Below are positions 50,598 to 62,954 of a DNA stretch of 64,000 nucleotides, piece after piece. A program made the translations under genes and the position numbers. The notes beneath the pieces are model-generated. The model made no database searches. It worked only from the letters and a program-made list of their open reading frames with translations, and was not told the origin of the DNA. The DNA comes from Phoenix dactylifera (lineage: Eukaryota; Streptophyta; Magnoliopsida; Arecales; Arecaceae), in the NCBI RefSeq assembly GCF_009389715.1, contig NC_052392.1, positions 40,343,668-40,407,667 on the forward strand. Reading direction: 5' to 3'. Within the stretch, counting starts at the first letter, position 1; each line of letters opens with the position of its first letter.

Positions 50598-52877
50598 GGA
50601 TTCAAGAATAGCTGAGCCTCTTTTTCGACTAAGGAAAACAGAGGGGGCGGGGGGAGATAAGAGGAAAGAACAGAGCCAGTTCCAATGATGCAAGGGCCAA
50701 CAATCTCAACAAGGAAGCATACAGAAGCATGAGCTGGCATGAATGGATACCCATGAAAGCTGATGGCCTAATACTACAAAAGCTAGTGAGAATATGAGAC
50801 AACAGCGTATGAAAAATTTCAGTCATCTGTGATTGATTAGCTTTTTGTTTTGCAACAAAAAAATAGAGATCATGGGATGATTAGCCCACCTGCATTTTCC
50901 ATTGTGTCCCTGTGCATGCGTGTGGTGGCGTGACATGATTGGCCATCTGCTGGTGCTGGAGATATGGGTGGTGGGATTTTTTTAAGGTCCATTAGGGTTG
51001 CTTTCAGCTGTGCTTCATCAGAGGCTCCAACCTTTAGCAAAACCTGAGAGAACTTTCGCTTTTCATGGTCCCCCCAATGTTGCAGGATGCTTTCCAGATT
51101 TCCAACTCTTCTGTCAGCATTTTGGGGATAAGTAACAAAATCAAGTCGGTTGGAATCGGCTTGTGATGACCATTTGGTGGAAGGTGTAGTTACAGAGGAA
51201 GTGCAGGGTTTTAATCGAACAAACTAAAATTTTGCTTGGCTGGAATTGTCTTCGATCCGCTGCTTCTAGCAAATTTTCTTATGAGTTAAAAACCCATGTA
51301 TCTGGAGTCGGACGGCGTCATTCTTGTTCGTTTCAATGATTCAACAATCTCTCGATGAAATGAAGAAATAGAGAAACACATTTTCTTCTCAAAAACACCT
51401 TCCATTTTTCCCCCCATCAGCATCAAAGTTATATTACTACTTCTCTATATGCCCAAAGTATAAAAGTTTATCGGACCAATCTTAGTAAGCGTCAACCACC
51501 TTCCCTTAAAATCCTACGTCAAAGTTTGCTTCTTCGACTATCCCATTTATACGTGGTCAGTAAGATGAGTAGTGATTCTTGCTTGATGTGATATTGTTGG
51601 TAAAGCTCATCCATCTTTGTTCTTATGAAGTTCAACCCATTGTTCATTAATTTTATATGGTACACGAAAGCAACAAATCAGTCCTTGAAGGGTAATGCTT
51701 GCTTCTACTTATTTAGTGAAATAATTAATATTCACTAGGCTATATTCATGCCTGTTGGATGTCTCCAGATCAATTTTCCTTATCATCATATGTATTCCAC
51801 AAGTTGCAAATGGCCTAGGTGCTGAAATAATGTGAAGCTTATAAGATAGTCCATGAATCTCGTTAGCTTGAATCTGATATTTGAGGTAGGTTTTGACAAA
51901 TTTGCAATAATCATGCTCCATAGCCAACTAAAAGTAACTGTCTCACAACCTTTCCCGCCAACATATGACCACTCATGTGTAGGCCACAAAATCTAGCATG
52001 GATTTCTCTCATGACATCTTTAGCTTCTTCATGGATAACACATCTAAGCAGCAGCTCTTCCAAGTACATTTAGATCTCTTCATAGCATAGAGTTTCAATT
52101 TTTGGAGGAGGGAATAGTTTGGGCTCTATGTGATCAGCCTTTTTCTCCTTTTTGTCCATTGATTTACTTTTTATCTTGTCCATTTATCTCGCATTTTGGT
52201 TTGATGGATCTGAAGATAGATGACAAATATCCAATATATATTTGTTAATCTCTTATTGAACACAAATATAGGATGTAGAGCCTGCATGATTTGAAGTTGA
52301 TGCACATAATTAAACCAACTCGAATGCATACATCTATCATGTTATATACATCTAAAATGAAGACTCTAGCTTGTGCAAAGTTTGCATTTGCCATATAGAC
52401 ATCAATATTAATATCGTTAATATTAGTATATTTGGTAATTATTAAAATTTATTACTTAATATATAACGAATATGCCCAACTATTATTAAAGTTTATTGCT
52501 TAATATACAACAGAAGTTGGGTATTGGTGCTTTCTATCAATTATAATTTGTTATATTGTTATATTGTATTTCAATCAGCTAAAAAAAAAGAAAAAAATAC
52601 TATACCCCACCTATTACACGGGATCGATGCCAATAAAGCCGATACCAATAATGAGAGTTTCTGCACCGAGATTAGCTTATGCAGAATTTTCCTTTTATCA
52701 TACGAATACCAATACCAACGATAAAAATTTATGCTCGATAATTATTAAAATTTATTATTTAATATAAAATAAAAATTTAGTTATTAAAATTTTTTATTTA
52801 CTGGAATTTTAAGCTATGCTATGGGACCTATCATTGGAACCGATGGAATGTGCGGATAAACGAACGAGTTGGTACAC
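50598..52877. other. Intergenic region upstream of the acidic-protein gene
   Basis: No gene is recognised. The left edge should hold the promoter and leader of the minus-strand gene starting at 50597. The rest is AT-rich, especially 52380-52860. Short open frames here are uncharacteristic and overlap on both strands. Confidence 0.55.
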
Positions 52878-53560
52878 TTTTTTTTTTGGCGCATCATACT
52901 AAAATAGTACAGATACATCTAATAAAATCTGAAAACAAAACATCACGGAGTGCCCCACACAGCTCCCTCTCCCGGGTCCATAGAGTACCATCCGAATGGC
53001 TAGCCACATAAGCTGCCACCCAATCCGTGACCCCGTTGGCCTCCCTGAATACATGTCGGGCTTGGAAGGTTTTACCATCCCTCTCCATTGCCCAGATATC
53101 TCGAATCAGAGGGTGGTTCCCCCATTCCGCTCGGCCCTCCGTATCTAATCTATCACAGTGGCTGAGTCACTCTCCAAAATGATAGAGCTGGCCTGCAGGA
53201 TGCATCGTGCAAATCGAAAATCCACCCATGCAACTTGCAACTCAGCATTAGGAACTAAGTTATTAGCTATCCGACAACCACCAGCTGCCACCACTCTCGA
53301 ACCTGAGTCCCTTGATGACAAACCCCATACCTCCTCGATGCCCTCCATCCACTACCAACCCATTAAAATTGATCTTGAGGAAATTCTAAGATGGGGGCTT
53401 TCAGATCTAGAATACCGTACGAGGTGCTATCTAAGCTGAAAAGGAGCCCCAGATTTTCTGAACCGTCAAAGGCCCATCTGTACGCAGCGAGGTGGTGCAC
53501 TTTCGGGTATAACCACTCAAGGCAAGGCCTTGCGGTGCAAACGGGGTCATCCATCCCTAC
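52878..53560 (-). mobile_element. 5'-truncated LINE, RNase H domain and 3' end
   Basis: The poly-A is seen as a T run at 52878-52887. Reading the minus strand, 53145-53348 encodes RNase H pieces (RDSGSRVVAAGG, AELQVAWVDFRFAR, LESDSATVID) and 52894-53088 gives REANGVTDWVAAYVASH. The four acidic positions of the RNase H family (D, E, D, D) can be partly traced, but the coding is spread over different frames, so the copy is dead. A further stretch at 53363-53554 includes ILEFPQDQF, matching the segment that normally precedes the domain. It belongs to the same family as 6330-6643. Confidence 0.8.
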
Positions 53561-53679
53561 TATCCCAACTCCTCGTCCATCTCGGATCGTTCAAGGAGGA
53601 GGAAGGCGAAACTAGAAGGGAAAACCCGTCCAATTCACAAGGTGCAAGAAGAGAGAAAGAAGTCCCGAGGAGAGCAACA

Positions 53680-53750
53680 ATGAGCGCAGTGAAGAAGGCG
53701 GCGGAGGTGGCTGCGAAGGGAAAGGCTTGGGCTCAACCAAGCTCGGCCAG
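53680..53750 (+). other. Candidate first exon of an unrecognised gene
   Basis: An ATG in a purine-rich context (AGAGCAACAATGAGCG) opens 23 codons (MSAVKKAAEVAAKGKAWAQP, then SSA) ending at CCAG/GTATCC, a good splice donor. The upstream 100 bp is GA-rich, like a plant leader. The phrase GGGAAAGGCTTGGGCTCAAC from the exon is repeated at 53781-53800. No continuing exon was found before the LTR at 54251. It may be a gene fragment; function is not inferable. Confidence 0.3.
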
Positions 53751-54984
53751 GTATCCAACCATATCTCTCTCTCTAGATAGATGGGAAAGGCTTGGGCTCA
53801 ACTGTTCTGATTTCAACAGCGAGCTTTTAGTTTTTTTTTTTTTTTTTTTTCCTCCCAAATCTCCTAATGTCTTATGTGAAAAACTCTTGGAAGAGATTCT
53901 GGAGATGATGATTTTTTTTTTCCTTTTTTCCTTTTTTCCCCTTTTTAGTCCTGTGCTGAAGGATGCATGTCTACACATGCTCCAATTGCAGGTGCATGTC
54001 TAAACATCTGATCCTTCCAGTATGTCTAAGAAAAAACAAGCTGAATGTTTCTCTTTGACTCCTCCTTTCCTTCGTCTCTTTGAATGCGAACTCTCTCTCT
54101 ATCAGCCCTAATCATCCAGATCATGGTTTCCAACATCCAAATAGGCCCTAAGGAATGCAAAACAACTCACAAGATTATATTTTGTATCAGGGATGGGCGT
54201 ATGATAAAGTTGATTAAATTTGAGAAAACCTAATCCTTTTGCACCTCTAATGTCACGCCCCGAATTCGGATCATGACACGGCCGTGCTATTGCAAACCTT
54301 TACCCGCAATAACACGCAGCCACTTCAAAACTTCAAATCAATTATGAACAATTATATTCTTAAATGTTATCAACTATTTCATCAATAAAAGATTGATTAC
54401 AAAGCATCTAAAAATAGCAACATTTAATGTTTCATTTTCTTTTCCCCATAACCCTGAAGCATGTCACGCTCCTTGTTCCTAGCATCTCCTATTCATCTGT
54501 AAGAACATAAATAAATGGATATGAGCTATAAAGCTCAGTAAGTAACAATGCATAATCTTATCAGATCAAGCATAATATTTTTCATACTAATGCATTATTT
54601 TAAGAAACTAACGATTGTAATAAAGAAAGCATTTTCTATAATCAAACCAGATGTAAATCTTTTGTCTTTATTCACTGCTTTGAAATCCGTACTTATCATT
54701 ATTCTTACTTTGAAATCCGTACTCATCATTAATCATGCTTTAAAATATGTGCTGTTATTATTCATGCTTTGAAATCTGTGCTTGTAATAAAGTAAACATT
54801 TCAAATAATCCAACCAGTCATAAAACTATGCATGTCCATTCATGCAACTTCATAAATATGATTATGCATCATAAAACTTTTGCCATTATTCTATACTTTG
54901 AAATTCATACTCTCAGATGGTAGTGTAGCTATGGCCGCTCTTATTCCCACGGCAAGGCCTTTACCACTGCAGGGTCTATCTTCC

Positions 54985-55091
54985 AGTTACTATTACCCAC
55001 TGGCGGGGGTCGTAAAGCCGAGTTATTTTTACCCACTGGCTGGGGTCGTATGCCTAGTTACTGTTACCCACTGGCGGGGGTCGTACATAGC
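54985..55091. repeat. Short tandem array inside the solo LTR
   Basis: Three units of about 35-36 bp, each with AGTTA, TTACCCACTGGC and GGGGTCGTA. They sit about 735 bp from the LTR start. Arrays like this are common in the U3 part of LTRs; a comparable array lies at the similar place in the second LTR at 62955. Confidence 0.85.
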
Positions 55092-56185
55092 AATCTGAGA
55101 GTTCTTTAAAACATATCATGCTTTTCATAAATCTTTTCTCATCGATACATTGGAAAGTGAATAATGGCATCATGCTGAATAAAATTCATGATCATGCTAA
55201 AAACTTTATTTTTTTCTATGCATCTTTCTATAACATCATAATCATGTGTACATAATATAATAATAATAATAATGATGGATGCTATGTATCCAAAATCATG
55301 TAATCATTTGCTAACACATGCTTGATCTTAATTTTGTGAAGACATAAATAATCACATACAATTTCATAATCAAGTAATCACAAGTATTTGATAAAATATA
55401 AGATTATATTAGGTACTTTTTCCACAATTCTTATACATAATTCCAATTGCATAAATAATACTTTTTCATCTTATAAAACGTGATACATGATCCATAATAA
55501 GATTAAGACAAGTTACTTACCTTAATTTGCCCATCAAATGCCAATTCTCCAATACCTAGCAAGATCATTAAATTACATGTCACTTACATATTTAATTTCT
55601 ATTTATTTATAATCTTAAAGTCATTTACAACCCATCCATAGGACTCAATTTCATTTTCGGGTCCATAGCCCAATTTAATTTATGGTTCAGGCCCATGGCC
55701 CAATTCAATTTCTGGTTCCGGTCTAATTTACTTCCTAGTTCGGGTTTGATTTAATTTCTGGCTCAGGTCTGATTCAGCTTTTGGTTCAGGTCTGAGCCAA
55801 TTCCACTTCTGGTTTAGACCAAATTGCCCTCTGGTTCAGGTCTGGGCCCATTTGCATTCTGGCTCAGATCTGACCCAATTACTGGTTCAAGTTTAAGTCA
55901 ATTGCATACTGGTTCAGATCTGACCCAATTAATGGTTCAGACTTGGGTCAATTGTATACTGGTTCAGTTAATTCTGGGTTAAAAATTATTGGGCTCGGAC
56001 CAGAACCCAGCCCGGCTTCAGGCTTCTAAATCCAAATCTATTTGAAGCCCATCCCGGAATTAAGCCCATTGCGGCCCACAACATTTTTATTTTATTTTAT
56101 TTTATTTTCTTCTTTTCTTTTCCTTCTTTTTATTTTCTTTTCTTTTTCTTTTCTTTCTTCTTTTTCTTTTCTTTCCTCTCCTCCC

Positions 56186-57950
56186 TTTTTTTTTTTTTGG
56201 TGAAAACGGTATTTCATTCATATACCTCTAACGTGAATACATCCAGACATGTCAAAGAAAAGAAGACAAAATAAAGCATGTGGGACGCCCTCTAATCTAG
56301 ACCAGAAGACCTCCCCAGCATGCCGGGCAACGTGAGAGGCGACCCAGTCTGCTGCACTGTTCGCCTCTCGGTAGACATGGACAATCTGACAGGAAGTCAA
56401 TTCTCGTACCAGACTGCGTGTATCCCGTATCAGCGGGTGACCATCCCCATACGTGTCCACACCTCGTATCCAGTCAATCACTGTCGAGCAGTCACCCTCA
56501 AGAACAAGTCTGTCGGCCCCCAGAACCCGTCTCGCGACCAGAACGCCCTCCCAAGCAGCCTGCAGCTCTGCTCCCACCACCGAGCAGCCAAAGATACTCC
56601 GTCCTCCAGCCGCGATAAGTGTACCACAGTGGTCCCTGATCACGAAGCCCACACCCCCGGATGCGCCATCCTCCGCCATACCACCATCGAAATTCACCTT
56701 AAGATAGCCAGGGGGTGGGGGTACCCAAGAGAAAAAACTAAACCTGGACGCTGAAACAGCAGTGAAGGTACCCCAGATATCCCTAGTCCTCCCAGGTGGA
56801 GCCGACGTGGACAGCACAGATGTCTCTGCTGCCTGCCGCAGTGCTCTCTCCATCACAACCCGTGGGGATAGCCGCCCGCCCTCGAACAGACGGTCATTCC
56901 TAGCCAGCCATATGTGGTAGGCTAGGTAAGCCACAATGGAACCTGTCTCAGCATCGTCCGGTCTCCGACTAGCCTCACACAGGTACCGCAACAAATCCTC
57001 CTCCGACTCCCACAAAGGAGGGAGTATCGCCGAGGCCGATCTCCAACACTGCACTGCTATCGGGCATCGGAGCAGGACATGGCCGATGGTCTCCTCAGCA
57101 TCCAGGCACATCTCACATAGGGAGCCCATCCGCATCCCCCGTCTGGCCAACACACTCCTGGTCAGAAGGCAGCCCCAGGCCACCTTCCATAGAAAAAGCG
57201 CCACCCGGGGATGCACCCTCATCCTCCATATCCATCTGCCATCAATCCGCCTCTCCGGCTCCCTACTGGTCCACACATGGATGTCCCTGGCACGCACCCT
57301 CGACCGGCCTGTCGGAACCCATACCAATCTGTCAGGCTCCGCCCGGAGTGGGATCGGTAAGGCCAAAATCCTCTCCGCCAGGTGCTCCCCAAAAGTCTCC
57401 CGAACAAACACCTCATCCCATCTCCCCTCCCCTGGAACTAGCAGATCAGTAACTCGCCGTCCCATCAGCCTACTTGCGTCCACCATGGCCGGCAACCTGC
57501 TGATCGGTAACTCAGTCACCCAGCTATCCTCAAGGACATCCACTGACATACCATCCCCGATAACCCACCGGTTCGCCGGAAGCACTGATGAAGCCCTAGC
57601 ACTGATCTCCCTCCAGATAGGGGAGTGGAGCCGCCCCGCCCTAACACCAACCGTCAATGCACCGTACTTAGCCCTCATCAGGGAGGACCATAAGCTCTCG
57701 GGCTCCAGCATGAGACTAGCTGCCATCCGCATAACCGAATCCTCCCGTCGTGCCACCAAGGACGGCACGCCCAAACCACCATGCCTAATCGGCTGACAGA
57801 CCACCTCCCAAGCCACTAGATGTGCTCTACCTCTATCACCACGCCTCCCCCAAATGAAATCTCTGATAAGTCGCTCAACTGATCTCAACAAAGAAATGGG
57901 GAGGACAGCATGGGATATAAGATCGGAATAGCACTTCCCGAACCTTCTTT
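56186..57950 (-). mobile_element. 5'-truncated LINE nested in the solo LTR, long open frame
   Basis: The poly-A tail is seen as T at 56186-56198. The minus-strand frame is open from 58215 to 56218 (665 codons), but only residues from about 91 (KCYSDLISHAVLPISLLRSV) are LINE; earlier residues come from the LTR. In order: the reverse-transcriptase C-terminal end (RLIRDFIWGRRGDRGRAHLV), the zf-RVT region (MRVHPRVALFLWKVAWG, CEMCLDAEETIGHVLLRC with Cys/His residues), then RNase H with VNFDGG, AELQAAWEG, LEGDCSTVIDW and SAADWVASH, so the four acidic residues D-E-D-D are all present. The missing 5' part includes the endonuclease and most of the polymerase, so it cannot move by itself. The uninterrupted frame means a young insertion. 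Confidence 0.88.
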
Positions 57951-58993
57951 TCCCCCTTTCTTCTTCTTTTCTTCTTCTCTTCTCCTTCTTTCTTCTTCCC
58001 TTCCCGAGCTCCTCTTCCTCTTCTCCTCTTCTCCCATGAAACCAGGAGGCGAGCTCGGGAGGGGCGCTCGAGAGGAGCCGGGTCCGAGGTCGACGGTGCC
58101 GGCGGCCGGCCACCGCTGCTCGCGACTCAGCCTGTAGCGGCCGACCTCCCTTCCTCTTCGTCTTCCATTTCTTATCCCTCTCTAGTGAAGGGGGGTTTCC
58201 CTTCCCCATGGACAAGGAGAAGCCGGTGGTGCACGCCGGTCTGCGGCCAAGCTAGCGGCGTCCGCATGGCGCACGGCTGGCCTCGCGGCCGATGCCTGTG
58301 GTCGACCCGACGACGCTCGCAGTGCCCCGAACGGCGACGTCCACGGCCGGAGGATAGAGATCCTCTTCTTCTCCTTCCTCTCCGATCTCCTCCGGCTGAG
58401 ATCAAACCGGTTCCACCCATGGGAACCGGATTTGCATGAGCCGAGGACCCTTCCATGGTATGTTTGCATTTTAGGATTTTAGACCTAGGGTTTTGATTGC
58501 AGTGGTAAAAGCCATGATCAGATGAAGGAGAAAGATATTTGGCCAATGTCAGATCACGAGTGAGATCTCCCCCCTTCCTCCACTGCATCTTATTCCTTCC
58601 TTTTCTTCTTTTGATCTCTTTTATTTCGTTGTCTCTCTGTTTTGTTGTTCCATGATTAAACTAGATCTACTTGCATAATACAAGGGAAGAAGAAGTCAGG
58701 GACTTACCTAGCTCCGGGACAACTCTGTGATGTTCCCTCCGGCAGCTCAGATCCCTCTTCCGTTCCTTGTAGCAGAAAATAAGAGAGTGAGAAGAAATGA
58801 GAGACTGATAGAGCTCCTTTGCGAGGGATCCATGGGCTTTAATAGCCTTCGGCCGTAAGAGAAGAGGGGTGGCGAACGTGGCTGTTAGGCGGTTGTAACC
58901 GCCTCAACAGCGGGCGATCATGGTTGCAGGTTTGGGTTTTTAAATGGACCGCAGACCATAATCCAGGTCGGTCCATTTGGCCCGGTATTTACA

Positions 58994-61900
58994 TCTAATA
59001 TGTTGATCTTAAGAAGGGCAAATTCATCACTCAGGGAGCTGATCTAGGTCCTTCACATAAGCCAACTTTAGTATTTCCAGCTTCTCTCGAGAACAATGTT
59101 TTGCTTATATTTATGGTACAAACGCATTTGCTTAAGCATTAACGAACTATTTTGTTTTTAAACAATCCTTTTAGCTTTAAACCAAAAAAAGGGCTGCTTC
59201 AATATGCTTTAATTTCCAATTATTTGAAAATATTGGATAACTGAATGAAAATTATGTGTATATGCAATATAGATAAATTGCTTCTTTTTCAAGGTTTTGA
59301 CTATCAATTGTCTAAAACTACTACAATGCCTACGCATGAGTCAAAATTCTATCCTTAAAAGCTCCCTTCCCCCCACCCACCCCCTCTCCCCAACCCCTGC
59401 TTGGGGCAGCTTTTGAGAAGATTGGAAGCAACTATGAGTTTGGCTTTAAGATATATAAACCATCCTCTTCTTTTCAAAATGTGCTCTTGTTATCTGGGAA
59501 AAGAAATTGTATGCAAATTTATATCTGTTCATTCTCTCTTATATATAATTACATAGTTTTCTATTCGATAATTAGATTATTACCAAAAATTGAAACATGT
59601 GAATAATATTTTACACTTTGAATTGATCGGTATATATTTTAAATTGATTAATATAATGTTTTCATTGATTTTCAGCATTATTTTAATTTTCCTAGATTTC
59701 AAACTCAATTGCTAAATGGTGAAATAAGATAAAGTCAATTGTTTCAACAATTTAAAATACTCTAAAAATTTGTAATATATGCAGCTTCTTGGCTTGCCTT
59801 ATTTTTTCCTTTTCTTGATTGCGTATTTCCTTAATTTTTTGACCAAAACTCCTTAACTTGGACCAAACTCGATGGGCCCAATTAAAACTTAAACCGAGCT
59901 TTCGAACATTCATAGTCATACACTAAGGGTTGCCTACGTCCTACAAGAATTAGTCATCAATTGGATGTGGAATTGAAATAGACAGAGGCTTAATGGATAT
60001 ACTTGACTCAAAATGGGACAACCTTAACTTTATGTTACAACTAAGACAGAGTTCTTTGGGTCTAGGATTTTAATTCAGATTAATGTAAAATCAAGTAAAT
60101 GAAGTTTAAATAGAGTATTATACATTGATATGCAACTTATTCCAATCTGGATATAGATTTAAGGCTGGGGGTGATCAACAATTTTGGATATAAAAATTGA
60201 ATGGGGAAAAGCTAGCTGCAGCAGCGATTTAGGTTGAATTTCTCTTTCTCACTTTCATTCCCTTCCTCTCTCCCTCTCACTCCCCCCAGCCAACAAATTA
60301 TTAAAGGTAGAGAAGAATATGATGTCCAATGCTCCAATGGAAAGTAATTTGAAATATGACAATGGACTAGTCAAGGTATTCAGATAAAATTCTGGCATTA
60401 GAATACCATTTAGTTACAAATCTTGTTCCATATTTATTATTTGAAGACCTTAAAAGAAAATTGAGATACCTATGGAAGACATATCTTCTTGATAAGAAGT
60501 TGAACCAATTATCTATCTTCTCCAGTATCATAATAATGCAAAAGGATAACAACTGTCTAATATCGTCATATCCTTAATGTTTTATTCGAGGATCTAAATT
60601 TCTGTCAGCCTCCAAAACATGGTATTTTGATTTACCTTTATCAGTAAGAGAGGTGTAGAGTAGGAAGTTGATTATCTGGCCACTTATTGCTGTTGGTCTC
60701 TTCAGTTGCCCAGCTTGGCCAGTTGCATCTTTCCTTTACGAATATTCCAATGGGCAACTTTTGTCTTTACCAAGTACAAGAAAGAGTAGGTTCAAGAGAT
60801 CTGCCTTGGCCACTGTTGTTGGATGCAGTGAAGGGAGGAATTATCAGTAATACAATGAGGAGCCAAAGATACAAGATGTATGGAAAAAACTCCATGTACC
60901 TAGATTTTAGATAATATTTTCGGTAACAGGAAAATTGCACAACACTCCGTAATTAAGTGTCTATAAGTTTATATTTGCTGATTGGACCGTATCACCACGC
61001 ATGACTAAAGCATTCATTAGTGCTGTTCTATTTTAAGAGTTTTAAAAAACCCATCGTACACCTTTTAGATCTATTAAACTTGGTGAAAACTGTGTAGGAT
61101 AATAACATATGATATACAAGATAAATATAGGTTTAATCAGTGAAAAAAGTTTGAATTATACAGGTTTGATCAAAATATATCCCATTTAATCATTTTCTAC
61201 CATGGATTCTTATAGCAAAATTTTGGACAGATTATACATAAAGGCATCGTAAAATATAGTTATGGTGTGTAGATGAATTGCATAGATGCTTTCATGTTTC
61301 TTTGTGATTACTGCATCTCCCTCCCTCCCTTCCTCAGGAAGGAAAAAGTCGAAAAAAATACAGTAAGTCGAAGGAAGTATGGAGTATGAACATAGCAACA
61401 TTCAATACTAATTCATTAATAGATCTCATCTGTTGTAATTAAACAAGATGCAAAACATTAAGGCAGGCCTAGGTTGCTGTTTCTTGAAAGCATTAATTAT
61501 AGGGTTTGTGTGAGTCTGTACATGCAATCACATACGTATGTATTATGTATGCATGCATATTATCTTTCTGCTGAATAGTTTATATTTTCATGGTAGCACT
61601 TTCTCTGTGGACATTGGGTGACATCATGTGGTCGGGCGGTTGTTTGCTGTCTAGAAGCATTCAGTTGCCTAGACAGCTGATATATAGGATTATTGGTTAG
61701 GATTATTGGAAATCCCATGCTGGTGACAGACTGAGAAGATATAGCACTTGTGCAAGTTTGTCTGAAAATTCTGAAATATAATTATATTTATTTGTGTTTA
61801 TACAATATTTTTAGAATTTAATTGATTAGGAGTATCTTCTACTACATCTGCATGTATGGGCTATGGTTTGCTAAAGTCTGATATAAGATATGCTTTATTA

Positions 61901-62390
61901 CTTTGTCTCCAATTCAATAATAATACTTAGGAAAGAAATGTTTTGTGGACAATCTAGGAGAGGCAGATTGTAGCATCTTTGTGTGAGCAGGACCTAGTTG
62001 TTGAGATGGTATCGCTTAATAATTAAGTGTGAGGAGACGTATGCCATCGTAATTATATTAGTTACAGAGAGATTTTCTTGCATCAAGGCATGAAACAAAT
62101 TATTGGTAAAATCTGCATGTGCATTATGGCACCTCGAGTATGAGGATTGAGAAGAAGCTTGAATCTGCTGCGAATGGGCAAAAATTCATCCATCATTGCC
62201 CCACTCCACTTAGTGGATGTTTTGTGTTAGATTTTGATCATATAATGCGATCTTGAACAAAAATATGATATCTGAGTTGTGCTTTGTTTCCAGCAACGCT
62301 ATTTGTATTCGCTGTTGTAGTTCTGAGCGAAAAAATTATTTTGTTAAAAGTTGCTTAATTTCACTCATATCTGATCTTTTTTGTCAGGGA
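58994..62390. other. AT-rich region between the solo LTR and the NDUFV1 fragment
   Basis: No gene is supported. A forward frame at 60687-60914 contains QLGQLHLSFTNIPMGNF and is open for 75 codons but has no recognised family. The stretch 62250-62390 ends in a pyrimidine tract and TTTTTTGTCAG and looks like the 3' end of an intron belonging to the NDUFV1 copy. Confidence 0.5.
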
Positions 62391-62948
62391 TCCTTGAGGA
62401 ACCCTTTTTCCCTACGGACGGTGCAACTGGTTGGGAGATTGAATTCTTCTTGCAGGTTATTCAGCACTCAGACTGCAACAACAGCAAGGACACCTCAACC
62501 TGCACCACCACCACCTCCTCCAGAGAAGACCCACTTTGGTCTCAAAGATGAAGATCGTATATTCACCAACCTTTATGGTTTGCACGACCCATTCCTCAAA
62601 GGTTCGACGAAGCAGGGGGACTAGTATAGAACCAAGGACTTGGTACTCAAGGATTCTGACTGGATAGTCGATGACTTCGAGGCCGTGGAGGGGCTGGTTT
62701 TCCAAATGGTCTCAAGTGGTCCTTCATGCCCAAGGTTTCAGATGGCTGTCCTTCATATCTCATCATCAATGCTGATGAGAGCGAACCTGGTAAATGTAAA
62801 GACTGAGAAATCATTTGCCATCGCCCACACAAGCTGCTTGAAGGATGCCTGATTGCAGGTGTTGGCATGAGGGCAACTGCTGTTTACTTCTATATAAGAG
62901 GGGAATATGTAAATGAATGCTTTACCCTTGAGAAGGCAAGAAAATAAG
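62391..62948 (+). pseudogene. Broken 5' fragment of the complex I 51-kDa subunit gene (NDUFV1)
   Basis: NDUFV1 is the mitochondrial NADH- and FMN-binding subunit of complex I. In the first frame the fragment encodes the end of a targeting peptide (SSCRLFSTQ), the Pro run and [20 protein letters not shown], then GLHDPFLKG. One Gly is missing from the usual HFGGLKDED. An in-frame TAG follows GD (62622-62624, usually Trp). A frameshift comes after DWIV near 62670. The other frame then continues with [33 protein letters not shown], a TGA, and HKLLEGCLIAGVGMRA to EKARK, stopping at 62948. The rest of the gene (about 300 codons) is absent, and an LTR starts 7 bp on. Its left edge coincides with an intron-acceptor-like TTTTTTGTCAG, which argues for a DNA-level copy rather than a processed transcript. 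Confidence 0.9.
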
Positions 62949-62954
62949 TATATC

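Larger units (their letters stand above)
54251..58993. mobile_element. Solo LTR with perfect target duplication, interrupted by a LINE
   Basis: Begins TGTCACGCCCCGAATTCGG and ends CCCGGTATTTACA, i.e. TG..CA. The 5 bp before it (TCTAA, 54246-54250) equal the 5 bp after it (TCTAA, 58994-58998). No second LTR, primer site or coding for gag/pol is seen, so this is a solo LTR left by recombination. A LINE occupies about 56186-57950, so the LTR itself is about 3 kb, long as in some Ty3/gypsy lineages. The family is not assigned. The intact duplication and clean ends suggest an insertion that is not ancient. Confidence 0.85.

Noticed and set aside
56936-57796. 286-codon forward open frame
   Set aside because: It lies exactly antisense to the LINE zf-RVT/polymerase frame, is rich in Ser/Arg/Pro as GC-rich antisense frames are, and has no domain.
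60687-60914. 75-codon open frame with a QLGQLHLSF phrase
   Set aside because: No family recognised, no splice partners, and a second frame overlaps it; kept only as a note in the intergenic entry.
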